64,000 bases of DNA from a methanogenic archaeon mixed culture ISO4-G1. GTDB taxonomy: Archaea; Thermoplasmatota; Thermoplasmata; Methanomassiliicoccales; Methanomethylophilaceae. Below, piece by piece: positions 1-7,776 of the stretch. Made by a program: the position numbers and the translations under genes. A model generated the notes under the pieces. It did not search any database and was not told the DNA's origin. It was given only the letters and a program-made list of their open reading frames with translations. The stretch lies in contig CP013703.1 in assembly GCA_001563305.1 (NCBI GenBank), forward strand, positions 975,773 through 1,039,772. The letters run 5' to 3'. Positions within the stretch are counted from its first letter, which is position 1. Each line of letters opens with the position of its first letter.

Positions 1-473
1 AGATACTTCGCACCGATCTTCCTGGCCTCGTCGTTCATGAGCCTCCTGCGGAACACCCCGCAGTACGTGCATGGACTGCTGTCCCTCGACAGGGGCGCGA
101 TGGCATCCATCGTCACTCCGAGCTCCTCAAAGGAGCGCAGATGGAACGCTATACCGTTCTTATCGCAGAATCTCCTGACAATGTCCACGCTTGGAGGACG
201 GTATCCAGCTATGCCCTCGTCGATGGTTATCGCGTGGACCTCCACTTTGTTGCGGGGACCGAACACGTCGGATACCAGCTTGAGGAGGACCATACTGTCC
301 TTCCCTCCGGAGACCGCGACCGCGATCTTCTCTCCCGGATAGACCTTGATCTGTTTCCTTATGTCCCTCTTGACCCTCTTCTCGACGAATCTGGAGAAGT
401 GCTCGGGACACAGGTGCATCCCGTTGTAACGGATGAACGTGACCGCCTCTGCGGAGCACTGGTCACACTTCAT
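1..473 (-). CDS. TtuA/NcsA-family tRNA 2-thiolation enzyme (partial, C-terminus cut off)
   Basis: Open frame from an ATG at 473 to the window edge, 157 complete codons. It begins with a zinc-binding CxxC pair (MKCDQC, then CPEH at about residue 22) and has the PP-loop ATP-pyrophosphatase motif SGGKDS near residue 53, followed by a CTYCG motif near residue 135. This arrangement matches the TtuA/NcsA family that adenylates and thiolates tRNA uridines; the exact target base cannot be told from half a protein. Its ATG overlaps the last 11 bases of the upstream orc1/cdc6 gene, so the two are probably co-transcribed and translationally coupled. The C-terminal zinc ribbon expected in the family lies outside the window. 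Confidence 0.85.
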   Translation of the reverse strand, partial: MKCDQCSAEAVTFIRYNGMHLCPEHFSRFVEKRVKRDIRKQIKVYPGEKIAVAVSGGKDSMVLLKLVSDVFGPRNKVEVHAITIDEGIAGYRPPSVDIVRRFCDKNGIAFHLRSFEELGVTMDAIAPLSRDSSPCTYCGVFRRRLMNDEARKIGAKY

Positions 474-1641
474 AGCTGCTCCCTGCCCCTTCGTCCAGCA
501 TTTCAGCGAGCTTCCTGGCCAGTTCCTTCGATGGTATGTCCGGCAGCGAGATTAGGGTGGACCTGCCCTTCCCATCGGACGAGACCTTGGTCTTGACCAG
601 ACCGATCTTCTCGAGGTCCTGGATGTAGCTCCAGAACTGAGTATGCTTCCTGGCTGGGACATCGTACTCCTCGCATGCGATCGCATAGGTCTTCTCCGCA
701 GCGGATGTGGGTATGGTGACGTTCTGCTTCATGGCACGTGCCACAGCCAGAAGGACCAGCTTCCTGTTGATGTCCAGGTCGATCAGCTTGGATTCAGAAA
801 TGGTGCTGTAGATGGATGCCTTCGCGGCGCGGACGTTCTCGACCGTGACCTCTCCCTTAAAGTCCTGCTCCGCCAGCATGGCGGACCTCTCCAGGAGCTC
901 GATGGCCATCCTGGCGTCGCCGAACTCCTCGGAACTCTCCGCTATCTGGTCCAGTGCGTCGTCGGAGATCTTCCCTGGCAGCAGCGCCTCTTCGGCCCTC
1001 TGCCTGACGATCTCTCTGAGCTCCTCCCCGGTGTACTTGTCGAATTTGACCGTGGTGGACCTGCGGAAGGTCGATGCGGAAGCATCGTCCATGAGCTTGA
1101 ATACGGATTCCTGCGAGATCATTATCAGCGACACGGGGGCGGGCTTGTTCACGCTGTCCGATAGCCTCGTGATCTGGTAGATGAGGTCAACCGTGTTCTT
1201 CTTCAGGAGGACGTCTACCTCGTCGAGTATTATGACGAGAGCCTTCTTATTCTTCGTAAGATGTAATTTGAACGTACGTGCCAGATCCTCCGTGGAGAAT
1301 CCCCTCTCCGGATGCCCCTGATCGAAATAGTGGATGAGATTCAGGAGCACGGCGGTCTCGGAGTTGTTGTTCCTGCAGTTGACGTAGAGGACCTCCAAGG
1401 GCTTGTTGATGCCCGCGCAGTACTCCTTCATGTCCTGACAGAACTTCTTGGCCGTGACCGTCTTCCCCGTACCGACCGAACCCATGAGGAATGCGTTGCA
1501 GGAACGGTCGAACTCCACCAGAGGGCGGAACAGGTTCTCCAGCTCCCCCATCTGCCCCTCCCTGTTGACCAGGTTCTTGGGGACGTAGTTGTAATCCAAC
1601 TTGGAGGCATCCTTGATGATACTGGAGGACTTGTCAAACAT
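463..1641 (-). CDS. cdc6: Orc1/Cdc6 replication initiator
   Basis: 392-residue AAA+ ATPase. Walker A is GSVGTGKT (residues 54-61) and Walker B is IILDEVD (137-143); a winged-helix-like C-terminal domain follows (about 300-392). The family binds origin recognition boxes and loads MCM. I start at ATG 1641, not the in-frame ATG at 1698: a TATA-like GTTATAAAG on the minus strand (about 1708-1716) predicts a transcript start near 1686, inside the longer version, and AAAGGTG precedes ATG 1641. The gene is divergent from rfcS. Cdc6 genes often lie beside an origin, but the 160-base gap to rfcS shows no obvious repeated origin box. Stop is TGA. Confidence 0.93.
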   Translation of the reverse strand: MFDKSSSIIKDASKLDYNYVPKNLVNREGQMGELENLFRPLVEFDRSCNAFLMGSVGTGKTVTAKKFCQDMKEYCAGINKPLEVLYVNCRNNNSETAVLLNLIHYFDQGHPERGFSTEDLARTFKLHLTKNKKALVIILDEVDVLLKKNTVDLIYQITRLSDSVNKPAPVSLIMISQESVFKLMDDASASTFRRSTTVKFDKYTGEELREIVRQRAEEALLPGKISDDALDQIAESSEEFGDARMAIELLERSAMLAEQDFKGEVTVENVRAAKASIYSTISESKLIDLDINRKLVLLAVARAMKQNVTIPTSAAEKTYAIACEEYDVPARKHTQFWSYIQDLEKIGLVKTKVSSDGKGRSTLISLPDIPSKELARKLAEMLDEGAGSSYEV

Positions 1642-1801
1642 CTTCGCACCTTTCGTGGTTTGTTGGTAGAGCGGTTCCCACGTGCTTGCCCGAGGCATGA
1701 CTTAGAACTTTATAACCTTTGGACCGGCACCTCTGACATCCGCAGACGGGCCTGGGATGGCAAATATCATTTATTACGGAGAGGATACCTGAGTGATTCC
1801 G

Positions 1802-2761
1802 ATGAATGAGATTTGGACGGAGAAGTACAGGCCCAAGACGCTGGACGATGTCGTTGGTCAGAAGCACGTGACCGAGAGGCTCAAGTCCTATGTGGCATCC
1901 AGGAACATGCCCCACCTTCTTTTCACGGGCCCTGCGGGAACCGGGAAGACCACATGCTCCCTCGCTCTGGCCAGATCCATGTTCGGCGACGAATGGAAGG
2001 GCAACTTCATCGAGCTCAATGCCTCCGACGAAAGGGGTATCGATGTGGTCCGCGGAAAAATCAAGGAGTTCGCACGCACGGCACCGCTGGGCGGAGCGGA
2101 GTTCAAGATCATCTTCATGGACGAGGCCGATGCTCTGACCGCGGACGCACAGGCCGCCCTGAGGAGGACCATGGAGAAGTTCTCCGGGATCTGCCGTTTC
2201 ATCCTGTCATGCAACTACTCGTCGAAGATCATAGACCCCATCCAGTCCAGATGTGCGGTGTTCAGGTTCAAGCCCCTTTCCACCGAGGATGTCCAGGAGT
2301 TCCTAGAGACCATCGTGAAGAACGAGAACGTGGACATCGACGACGATGCCATGAGGGGACTCATCCGCGTCGCCAGGGGAGACATGAGACGTGCCGTCAA
2401 CTCACTGCAGGTCGCGGCTTCACTTGGCAAGAAGATCGACCTGGACGTGATCTACCAGACCACCGGGATGGCGAACCCGGAAGCGGTCAAATCCATGATC
2501 GAGACTGCACTGGACGGCAACTTCCTCAAGGCCCGCGACATGCTGGACGACATCATGATAACGTTCGGACTCTCGGGTCAGGACATCATCAAACAGATCC
2601 ACTCAACGTTCTTCGACCTCAGCATCACGGATGCCGAGAAGGTCAGATTCATGGACAAGACCGGTGAGATCGAGTTCCGTATCGTGGAAGGCGCCAACGA
2701 GAGGATCCAGCTCGAGGCCCTGCTGGCCTATCTGGTCATGCTTGGCGGAAAATCGAGATGA
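1802..2761 (+). CDS. rfcS: Replication factor C small subunit
   Basis: 319-residue clamp-loader subunit. It opens with the family signature IWTEKYRPKTLDDVVGQ, has Walker A GPAGTGKT (43-50), a DEAD-type Walker B (MDEADALT), the SRC arginine-finger motif, and the C-terminal collar region. It loads the PCNA sliding clamp with the large subunit, which is not in the window. A TATA-like TTTATTA (1770-1776) lies about 28 nt before ATG 1802; an in-frame GTG at 1793 preceded by GAGGA is the alternative start and would add three residues. The last 26 bases overlap the convergent phosphatase gene. Stop is TGA. Confidence 0.93.
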   Translation: MNEIWTEKYRPKTLDDVVGQKHVTERLKSYVASRNMPHLLFTGPAGTGKTTCSLALARSMFGDEWKGNFIELNASDERGIDVVRGKIKEFARTAPLGGAEFKIIFMDEADALTADAQAALRRTMEKFSGICRFILSCNYSSKIIDPIQSRCAVFRFKPLSTEDVQEFLETIVKNENVDIDDDAMRGLIRVARGDMRRAVNSLQVAASLGKKIDLDVIYQTTGMANPEAVKSMIETALDGNFLKARDMLDDIMITFGLSGQDIIKQIHSTFFDLSITDAEKVRFMDKTGEIEFRIVEGANERIQLEALLAYLVMLGGKSR

Positions 2762-3527
2762 ACTTCGGGAGCAGCTTCTCCTTGGCTTCCTGAAGGACCT
2801 CTTCCGAGGAGCACATAATCAGTATGCCGTGCTCGTCCGCCAGCTGCCTATCGTATACCGCTCCGGCCTTCCCTGCGATGTGCATACCGGGTTTGAAATC
2901 CCAGATCTTGTTGAGGAACCTGACGTGCACGTCGATCCTGCCTGCGGCGAGATATGTATAATCCACAGACGATGCTCCGAACACCTTGAATCTGGCTATG
3001 TCGGTATAACAGTCGTGGAAAATGACGGCCTGAGCGTCCCTGAACGTCTGCGACCTCCTGCTGAAATCACCGGTGGACATGAGGCACTGCTTCAGAGGTC
3101 TCGGACCGCATGTGTGGATCCCCTTCCCGTTGAGATAAGCGCCGTCATCGTCCGCGGTGAACATCTCGTCGAACACCGGCAGGTATATGGCGGAGGCCTT
3201 GGCCTCACCGTCGATCATGAAGCATCCCTGGATGCCGAAGAACGGGATGCCCCTGGTGTAGTTCATGGTCCCGTCTATAGGGTCGATGGTCCAGCATCTC
3301 TCGGCGACCTTCTCGTCGGGATTCGTCTCCTCCGAGATTATTGTGTCGTCGGGGAACTCCCTGCGGATGTCCTCTATGATGGACTTCTCGGCGAGGACGT
3401 CGGAACCGGTCACGACATCATACATGCCGATGGCGGTCGCCTTCTCCTTGGCGGAACGGTCGCCGTTCATGACTATGTCCGCCGCCTTGCGAAGGGCGGA
3501 TTCCAAAAGTGCCAGTTCCTTTGACAT
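2736..3527 (-). CDS. Inositol monophosphatase/fructose-1,6-bisphosphatase family protein
   Basis: 263 residues with the metal-dependent sugar phosphatase motifs of the IMPase/archaeal FBPase family: EETN (first metal ligand), DPIDGTMNY (core motif) and a C-terminal WDFKPG in place of the common WDxAAG. In archaea such enzymes dephosphorylate inositol phosphate, fructose bisphosphate or both; the sequence does not decide. Start ATG 3527 sits 2 bases after the stop of the PaaK-like gene on the same strand, so it is the last gene of a minus-strand operon beginning in the Sel1 genes. It ends inside rfcS. Stop is TGA. Confidence 0.85.
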   Translation of the reverse strand: MSKELALLESALRKAADIVMNGDRSAKEKATAIGMYDVVTGSDVLAEKSIIEDIRREFPDDTIISEETNPDEKVAERCWTIDPIDGTMNYTRGIPFFGIQGCFMIDGEAKASAIYLPVFDEMFTADDDGAYLNGKGIHTCGPRPLKQCLMSTGDFSRRSQTFRDAQAVIFHDCYTDIARFKVFGASSVDYTYLAAGRIDVHVRFLNKIWDFKPGMHIAGKAGAVYDRQLADEHGILIMCSSEEVLQEAKEKLLPKFISIFRQA

Positions 3528-3529
3528 GT

Positions 3530-4765
3530 TCAATAGCGGTTGTCGAAGATCCTGTTGGTCTTCTTCTCGCTCCTCGGCAGATATCCTATATCGACGGCCT
3601 TGGGCACGACGGTCACGTTGAGCTTCGATTTTATCTTCTCGACCAGCTCCTGCTCGGCCGCCTCGCGCTTCTCGCCCTGTGCGGGCGTCTCGAAGTAGAC
3701 CGTGATTATGTCCCTTCCCTCGAGATGGTCTATCATGATCTGGTATTCGCTGGTGGCGTCGCCCATCGTCGCCAGGACCTCTTCGAACTGGGCGGGGAAC
3801 ATGTTGACCCCTTTGACCTTGATCATGTCGTCGGTGCGTCCGACGATGATGTCTATGCGGGGGAACCTGGATCCGCAGGGACAGTCCCCCGGTATGATCC
3901 TGGTCAGATCGTGGGTCCTGTACCTTATGAGCGGTGCGCCCTCCTTCTTGAGCGTGGTGATGACCAGCTCCCCTATCTCCCCGTCTGGGAGGGTTTTGCC
4001 GGTCTTCGGATCGATGATCTCGAAATAGATGTAATCGTCCCACATGTGGATGCCGTTGCGGTAGTCGCAGCTGATCCCGATACCCGGACCGTAGATCTCG
4101 GTCAGTCCATAGATGTCGTAGAAATCCACACCGAGTTCGTTGGCGATGCTCTTGCGCATCTTGTCCCCCCAGCGCTCTGAGCCGATGATTCCCTTCTTCA
4201 GCTTCAGCTTGTCCCTGATGCCGCGCTTCTTGATCTCCTCCGAGAGGAGCAACGCATACGATGATGTGGCACATAGGACGGTGGAGCCCAGGTCCTCCAT
4301 CATGCGGAGCTGTTTCTCGGTGTTGCCGGGGCCCATGGGAATCGCCATCGCACCGAGCCTCTCGCATCCGGCCTGGAACCCGATACCGGCCGTCCACAGA
4401 CCGTATCCGGGAGTTATGTGGATGCGGTCCTTGTCGGTGACGCCGGCCATGGAGTAGCAGCGCTCGAAGATTATCGCCCAATCCTCGACGTCCTTCTTGG
4501 TGTAGGGGATGACGACGGGGGTCCCCGTCGTACCGGATGACGAATGTATCCTTACGATGTCCTTCTCGGGGACAGCTGCGAGACCCAAGGGGTACGCCTC
4601 ACGGAGATCGCCCTTGTCGGTGAAGGGAAGCTTCTCGAAGTCCTCCTGCGTCCTGATGCTCTCCACATCCAGACCCTCGAACTTCTTGGCATAGAACGGA
4701 CTGTGGGCCTTGATGGTCGACAGCTCGTTGAATATCATCTCCTTCTGATACTCGTTCATCCTCAC
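3530..4765 (-). CDS. PaaK-like aryl-acid CoA ligase (AMP-forming)
   Basis: 411 residues of the adenylate-forming superfamily, with the phosphate loop SSSGTTGTPVV near residue 90, YGLTEIYGPG near residue 195 and the hinge-like RTDDMIKVKG near residue 300. Length and motifs match phenylacetate-CoA ligase homologues common in methanogens, which activate aryl acetates, probably for re-assimilation of aromatic amino acids. I use GTG 4765: it overlaps the previous stop as GTGA and has GGTGA six bases upstream, whereas ATG 4759 has no properly spaced ribosome site. Substrate is inferred, not shown. Stop is TGA. Confidence 0.82.
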   Translation of the reverse strand: MRMNEYQKEMIFNELSTIKAHSPFYAKKFEGLDVESIRTQEDFEKLPFTDKGDLREAYPLGLAAVPEKDIVRIHSSSGTTGTPVVIPYTKKDVEDWAIIFERCYSMAGVTDKDRIHITPGYGLWTAGIGFQAGCERLGAMAIPMGPGNTEKQLRMMEDLGSTVLCATSSYALLLSEEIKKRGIRDKLKLKKGIIGSERWGDKMRKSIANELGVDFYDIYGLTEIYGPGIGISCDYRNGIHMWDDYIYFEIIDPKTGKTLPDGEIGELVITTLKKEGAPLIRYRTHDLTRIIPGDCPCGSRFPRIDIIVGRTDDMIKVKGVNMFPAQFEEVLATMGDATSEYQIMIDHLEGRDIITVYFETPAQGEKREAAEQELVEKIKSKLNVTVVPKAVDIGYLPRSEKKTNRIFDNRY

Positions 4766-5442
4766 TTCAATTCACCGCTGTTGATCTTCTGGAGCAGTAT
4801 CGCGGCCTCTTCGGAACCACGATTGGCTGCCTTGGTTAACCATTTCTTGGCATTAGTTAAACTATGTGTCATTCCTTGACCGTTTATGTGCATTTTACCG
4901 AGTTCGCACATCGCATCCTCGGAACCCATCTCTGCGGCCTTGATCATGAACTTGGCAGCCTTGTCCAGGTTCTGAGGAACGCCCTTTCCGTCCAGATGCA
5001 TCCTCCCGAGACGGTATCCCGCCTTGGGATACTCCGCCTCGAAGCATGTCGTGTACATCGCGATGGCCTTCTGGTAGTCCTGCGGGATCCCGCGTCCCTC
5101 CTCGTTCATGACGCCCATACGGTACAGCGCTATGACGTTCCCCGCATCCGCCGCCTTCGAATACCAATGGTAGGCCTTCTCCCAATCCTGCTGGATTCCC
5201 TCTACATCTGAATACATGAAACCAAGGTTGAACATCGCCCTGGCATCGCCCAGGTCCGCTGCCTTGTGATACAGCTCCATGGCCTTGTCCAGGTCCGCCC
5301 TCATACCGAGTCCGTGGGCGCGCATGTGGCCGAGGTTGCACATCGCCTCCGCGTTGCCCTGGTCGGCGGCGAGACCGAACCATCTGGCGGCCTCCCTCCT
5401 GTCCTGGACCACACCGTCCCCTCTGAAGAAGAGGTATCCCAT
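4762..5442 (-). CDS. Sel1-repeat (SLR/TPR-like) protein, start uncertain
   Basis: 226 residues made almost only of about six Sel1-like repeats (pattern A-x-x-x-LGxMYxxGxGVxxD...A..W). Such solenoids scaffold protein contacts; no enzyme domain is present. The first ATG is at 5442, but the frame stays open upstream to about 5523 and that stretch still reads as the beginning of a Sel1 repeat (ETLGYEEVLRAAQGGDPDAQ). No ATG, GTG or TTG exists in that extension; only a CTG at 5502. So the true start may be non-standard, or the protein may be made by frameshift fusion to the upstream Sel1 gene whose stop is at 5507. Stop is TGA. Confidence 0.78.
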   Translation of the reverse strand: MGYLFFRGDGVVQDRREAARWFGLAADQGNAEAMCNLGHMRAHGLGMRADLDKAMELYHKAADLGDARAMFNLGFMYSDVEGIQQDWEKAYHWYSKAADAGNVIALYRMGVMNEEGRGIPQDYQKAIAMYTTCFEAEYPKAGYRLGRMHLDGKGVPQNLDKAAKFMIKAAEMGSEDAMCELGKMHINGQGMTHSLTNAKKWLTKAANRGSEEAAILLQKINSGELK

Positions 5443-5506
5443 GGCGACCTGCGCATCGGGATCCCCGCCCTGGGCTGCCCTTAGGACCTCCTCGTATCCC
5501 AGGGTC

Positions 5507-6955
5507 TCACCTTCTCTTGGACTTCATCATGTTCAGCAGAGCGGCCGCGTCGGGATCGCCCTGCTTGGCGGCCTGGTTGAGGTACTTTTTGGCGCGTATG
5601 TCGTTCTTCTTGACGTACTTGCCCTCGTAGTAGATCTTCCCGAGATAGAACTGGGCCTCGTAGTATCCGTTCTCGGCGGATTCCTCAAGCAGCCTTATGC
5701 CCTCCTCGACGTCCTGCTCCACTCCGGAACCGGTGACCTTGAACATCCCGAGGAACGCCATTGCCGCCGGGTGGCCCTTCTCTGCGGCCTCTGTGTACCA
5801 CAATGCCGCTTCCTTCAGGTCCCTCTCGGTACCCCTGCCCTCGTAGTAGAAGCATCCGAGACAGTACTGGGAGTTCACCTCTCCCATCTCCGCGGCCTCC
5901 TTGAACCACTTCAGCGCCATCTCGTCGCTCTGATCATAATAGTATCCGTTGCCGTACATGCAGGCCAGCGCGTACTGCGCATAGCCGTTGCACCTGTTGG
6001 CGGCCTCGGTGAACCAGTGGGCCGCCTTCTGGTAGTCCTTGGGGATGACCTGTCCCTCGAAGCACATGTTGGCGAAGTCCACCATTCCCTGCTGGTATTC
6101 GTTCTCGCAGGACTTCTCCAGCCATTTCACCGCCTGTGAGACGTCCCTGGGGACGCCCTGGCCGTATGCATAGCACATCCCGATCTGATACTGCGCCTCG
6201 GCATGGCCCTGCTCCGCGGAGCTCTCGAACATCTTGGCGGCCTTCTTGACATCGGTGTACTTCTGTTTGGGCATCATGTACATGCATCCGCATGCGAACT
6301 GCGCATCCCTGTTGCCGGCATCCGCCGCCTTCTGGTACCACTCCAAGGACTTCTTCTCGTCCGGTTCGGTATCACATAATCCCTGGTCGTACATCTGACC
6401 GATGCGGTACATAGCGGTACCGTCACCGTTGTCGGCTGCCATGCCGAGCCATTTCATGGCGAGGCCCTTGTCCTTGGGGATGCCCTTGCCCATGAGGTAC
6501 ATGAAACCGATCTTGGCCTGGGCCTCCACATCACCCTGCTCGGCGCAAGCTGTGTAGAACCTGACGGCCTCCGCATGGGATTTCCTGACCTCCTTGTTAC
6601 CCTTGTCGTACATGGCGAACAGTTCCTTCGATGCCTCCTTGTCCCTCTGCTCACCCCTGAACCTGAGGGCAACCAGCCTGTCCATCACATCCTTGGGGTT
6701 CGCTTCGAACTCCTTCGAGACGATGCCCGCCTCCTTGGAACCATCGGCCGCCGCCTCCTTGAACAGCGCCTTGGCCGAATCCTCATCCTTTGGGATCCCT
6801 CCCTCTCCGAGATACTGGAAAAGTGCCAGCAGGTACTTTGCATCCGCATCGGTAGCGGATCCCGCCTTGGCCGCCTCGGCTGCTTTGACGAGGTCGTAAT
6901 CCCCTGAAGCGCTGTCCATCGACACGCGTGCCTTCGTGAACGGTTCGGAAGCCAT
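5507..6955 (-). CDS. Large Sel1-repeat protein
   Basis: 482 residues with roughly eleven Sel1-like repeats spanning residues 35-475, ending in the basic tail KSKRR. No signal peptide or membrane segment, so presumably cytoplasmic. It is the first gene of a minus-strand operon (Sel1, Sel1, PaaK-like ligase, phosphatase) and is divergent from a third Sel1 gene at 7056. ATG 6955 is preceded by AGGTAAG. The function of Sel1 solenoids in methanogens is not established; they are used for protein-protein contacts in many lineages. Stop is TGA. Confidence 0.88.
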   Translation of the reverse strand: MASEPFTKARVSMDSASGDYDLVKAAEAAKAGSATDADAKYLLALFQYLGEGGIPKDEDSAKALFKEAAADGSKEAGIVSKEFEANPKDVMDRLVALRFRGEQRDKEASKELFAMYDKGNKEVRKSHAEAVRFYTACAEQGDVEAQAKIGFMYLMGKGIPKDKGLAMKWLGMAADNGDGTAMYRIGQMYDQGLCDTEPDEKKSLEWYQKAADAGNRDAQFACGCMYMMPKQKYTDVKKAAKMFESSAEQGHAEAQYQIGMCYAYGQGVPRDVSQAVKWLEKSCENEYQQGMVDFANMCFEGQVIPKDYQKAAHWFTEAANRCNGYAQYALACMYGNGYYYDQSDEMALKWFKEAAEMGEVNSQYCLGCFYYEGRGTERDLKEAALWYTEAAEKGHPAAMAFLGMFKVTGSGVEQDVEEGIRLLEESAENGYYEAQFYLGKIYYEGKYVKKNDIRAKKYLNQAAKQGDPDAAALLNMMKSKRR

Positions 6956-7055
6956 GATTTCTTACCTGACATGGTTAGCGTGGCGCGATATTTGACGGTT
7001 GCTACTTCTCCTTCGATGACCATCCCTTTATAACGTCCTTAGAGTATGTCGGAGC

Positions 7056-7733
7056 ATGATTTCCGATTCCGATGTTATGGAGCCTTTGGAGAAGGCGAAG
7101 TTCATCATCCGCAACAGGATAGAATCGGACTATCTGGATGCTTATAACACGCTTGTCAACGAATCCAAGAACGGGTGCACCGACGCCAACTACTATCTGG
7201 GCCTCATGTACGCCCGCGGACAAGGCGTCGACAAGAACTACGATTCGGCCCGCACCTGGTTCGAGAAGGGCTTCGAGGGAGGGCATCCCGGTTCAGCATA
7301 CTACCTCGGCATGATCTATCTGAACGGACTCCATGTCGACAGGGATCCGCTGAAGGCCAAGGAGTACTTCCTGATGGCCGCCGGCAGGGGGGACGTACGT
7401 GCGGAATACGAGCTCGGTCTCCTCCACTTCAAGGATGAGGGCATACCCAGGGACCTTGAGGTCTCCGCCCATTGGATCAAGCAGGCCGCCGAGCACGGAC
7501 ATGTGGAGGCACAGTTCATCCTCGGTCAATACTACAAGACGGGAGTCGGCGTCAACAAGGACATAGCCAGATCCGTCAGGTGGCTCATGACCGCCGCCCT
7601 GAACAGGCACCAGGGGGCGCAGATCCTCCTCGGCAACATGTACCGCACCGGGGACGGGGTCCCTGCCGACGAGGAAGAAGCCGAACGCTGGTACGACATG
7701 GCCGACGGCGTGAAGAACGTCGACAGGAAATGA
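7056..7733 (+). CDS. Sel1-repeat protein
   Basis: 225 residues with about five Sel1-like repeats (for example YYLGLMYARGQGVDKNYDSA). TTTATAAC at 7027-7034 is centred 25.5 nt before ATG 7056, so the transcript is probably leaderless and starts at that ATG. It is divergently transcribed from the large Sel1 gene with about 100 bases between, and may share its regulation. No further domain is visible. Stop is TGA and a hairpin follows. Confidence 0.87.
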   Translation: MISDSDVMEPLEKAKFIIRNRIESDYLDAYNTLVNESKNGCTDANYYLGLMYARGQGVDKNYDSARTWFEKGFEGGHPGSAYYLGMIYLNGLHVDRDPLKAKEYFLMAAGRGDVRAEYELGLLHFKDEGIPRDLEVSAHWIKQAAEHGHVEAQFILGQYYKTGVGVNKDIARSVRWLMTAALNRHQGAQILLGNMYRTGDGVPADEEEAERWYDMADGVKNVDRK

Positions 7734-7752
7734 ATTCTGAAAAAAAGGAAAC

Positions 7753-7776
7753 GAGGGCCGTAGCCCTCTGTGTTTT
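7753..7776. terminator. Hairpin terminator between convergent genes
   Basis: GAGGGC (7753-7758), loop CGTA, GCCCTC (7763-7768), then TGTGTTTT. It lies between the Sel1 gene stop and the end of fhs and could serve the plus strand; the plus-strand T-rich tail overlaps the fhs stop region. Confidence 0.55.

Noticed and set aside
1642..1698. Longer cdc6 start at ATG 1698
   Set aside because: The likely transcript start is downstream of it and the extra residues are unlike the family.
1642..1801. Replication origin next to cdc6
   Set aside because: Expected location, but I see no repeated origin recognition boxes in the 160-base gap.
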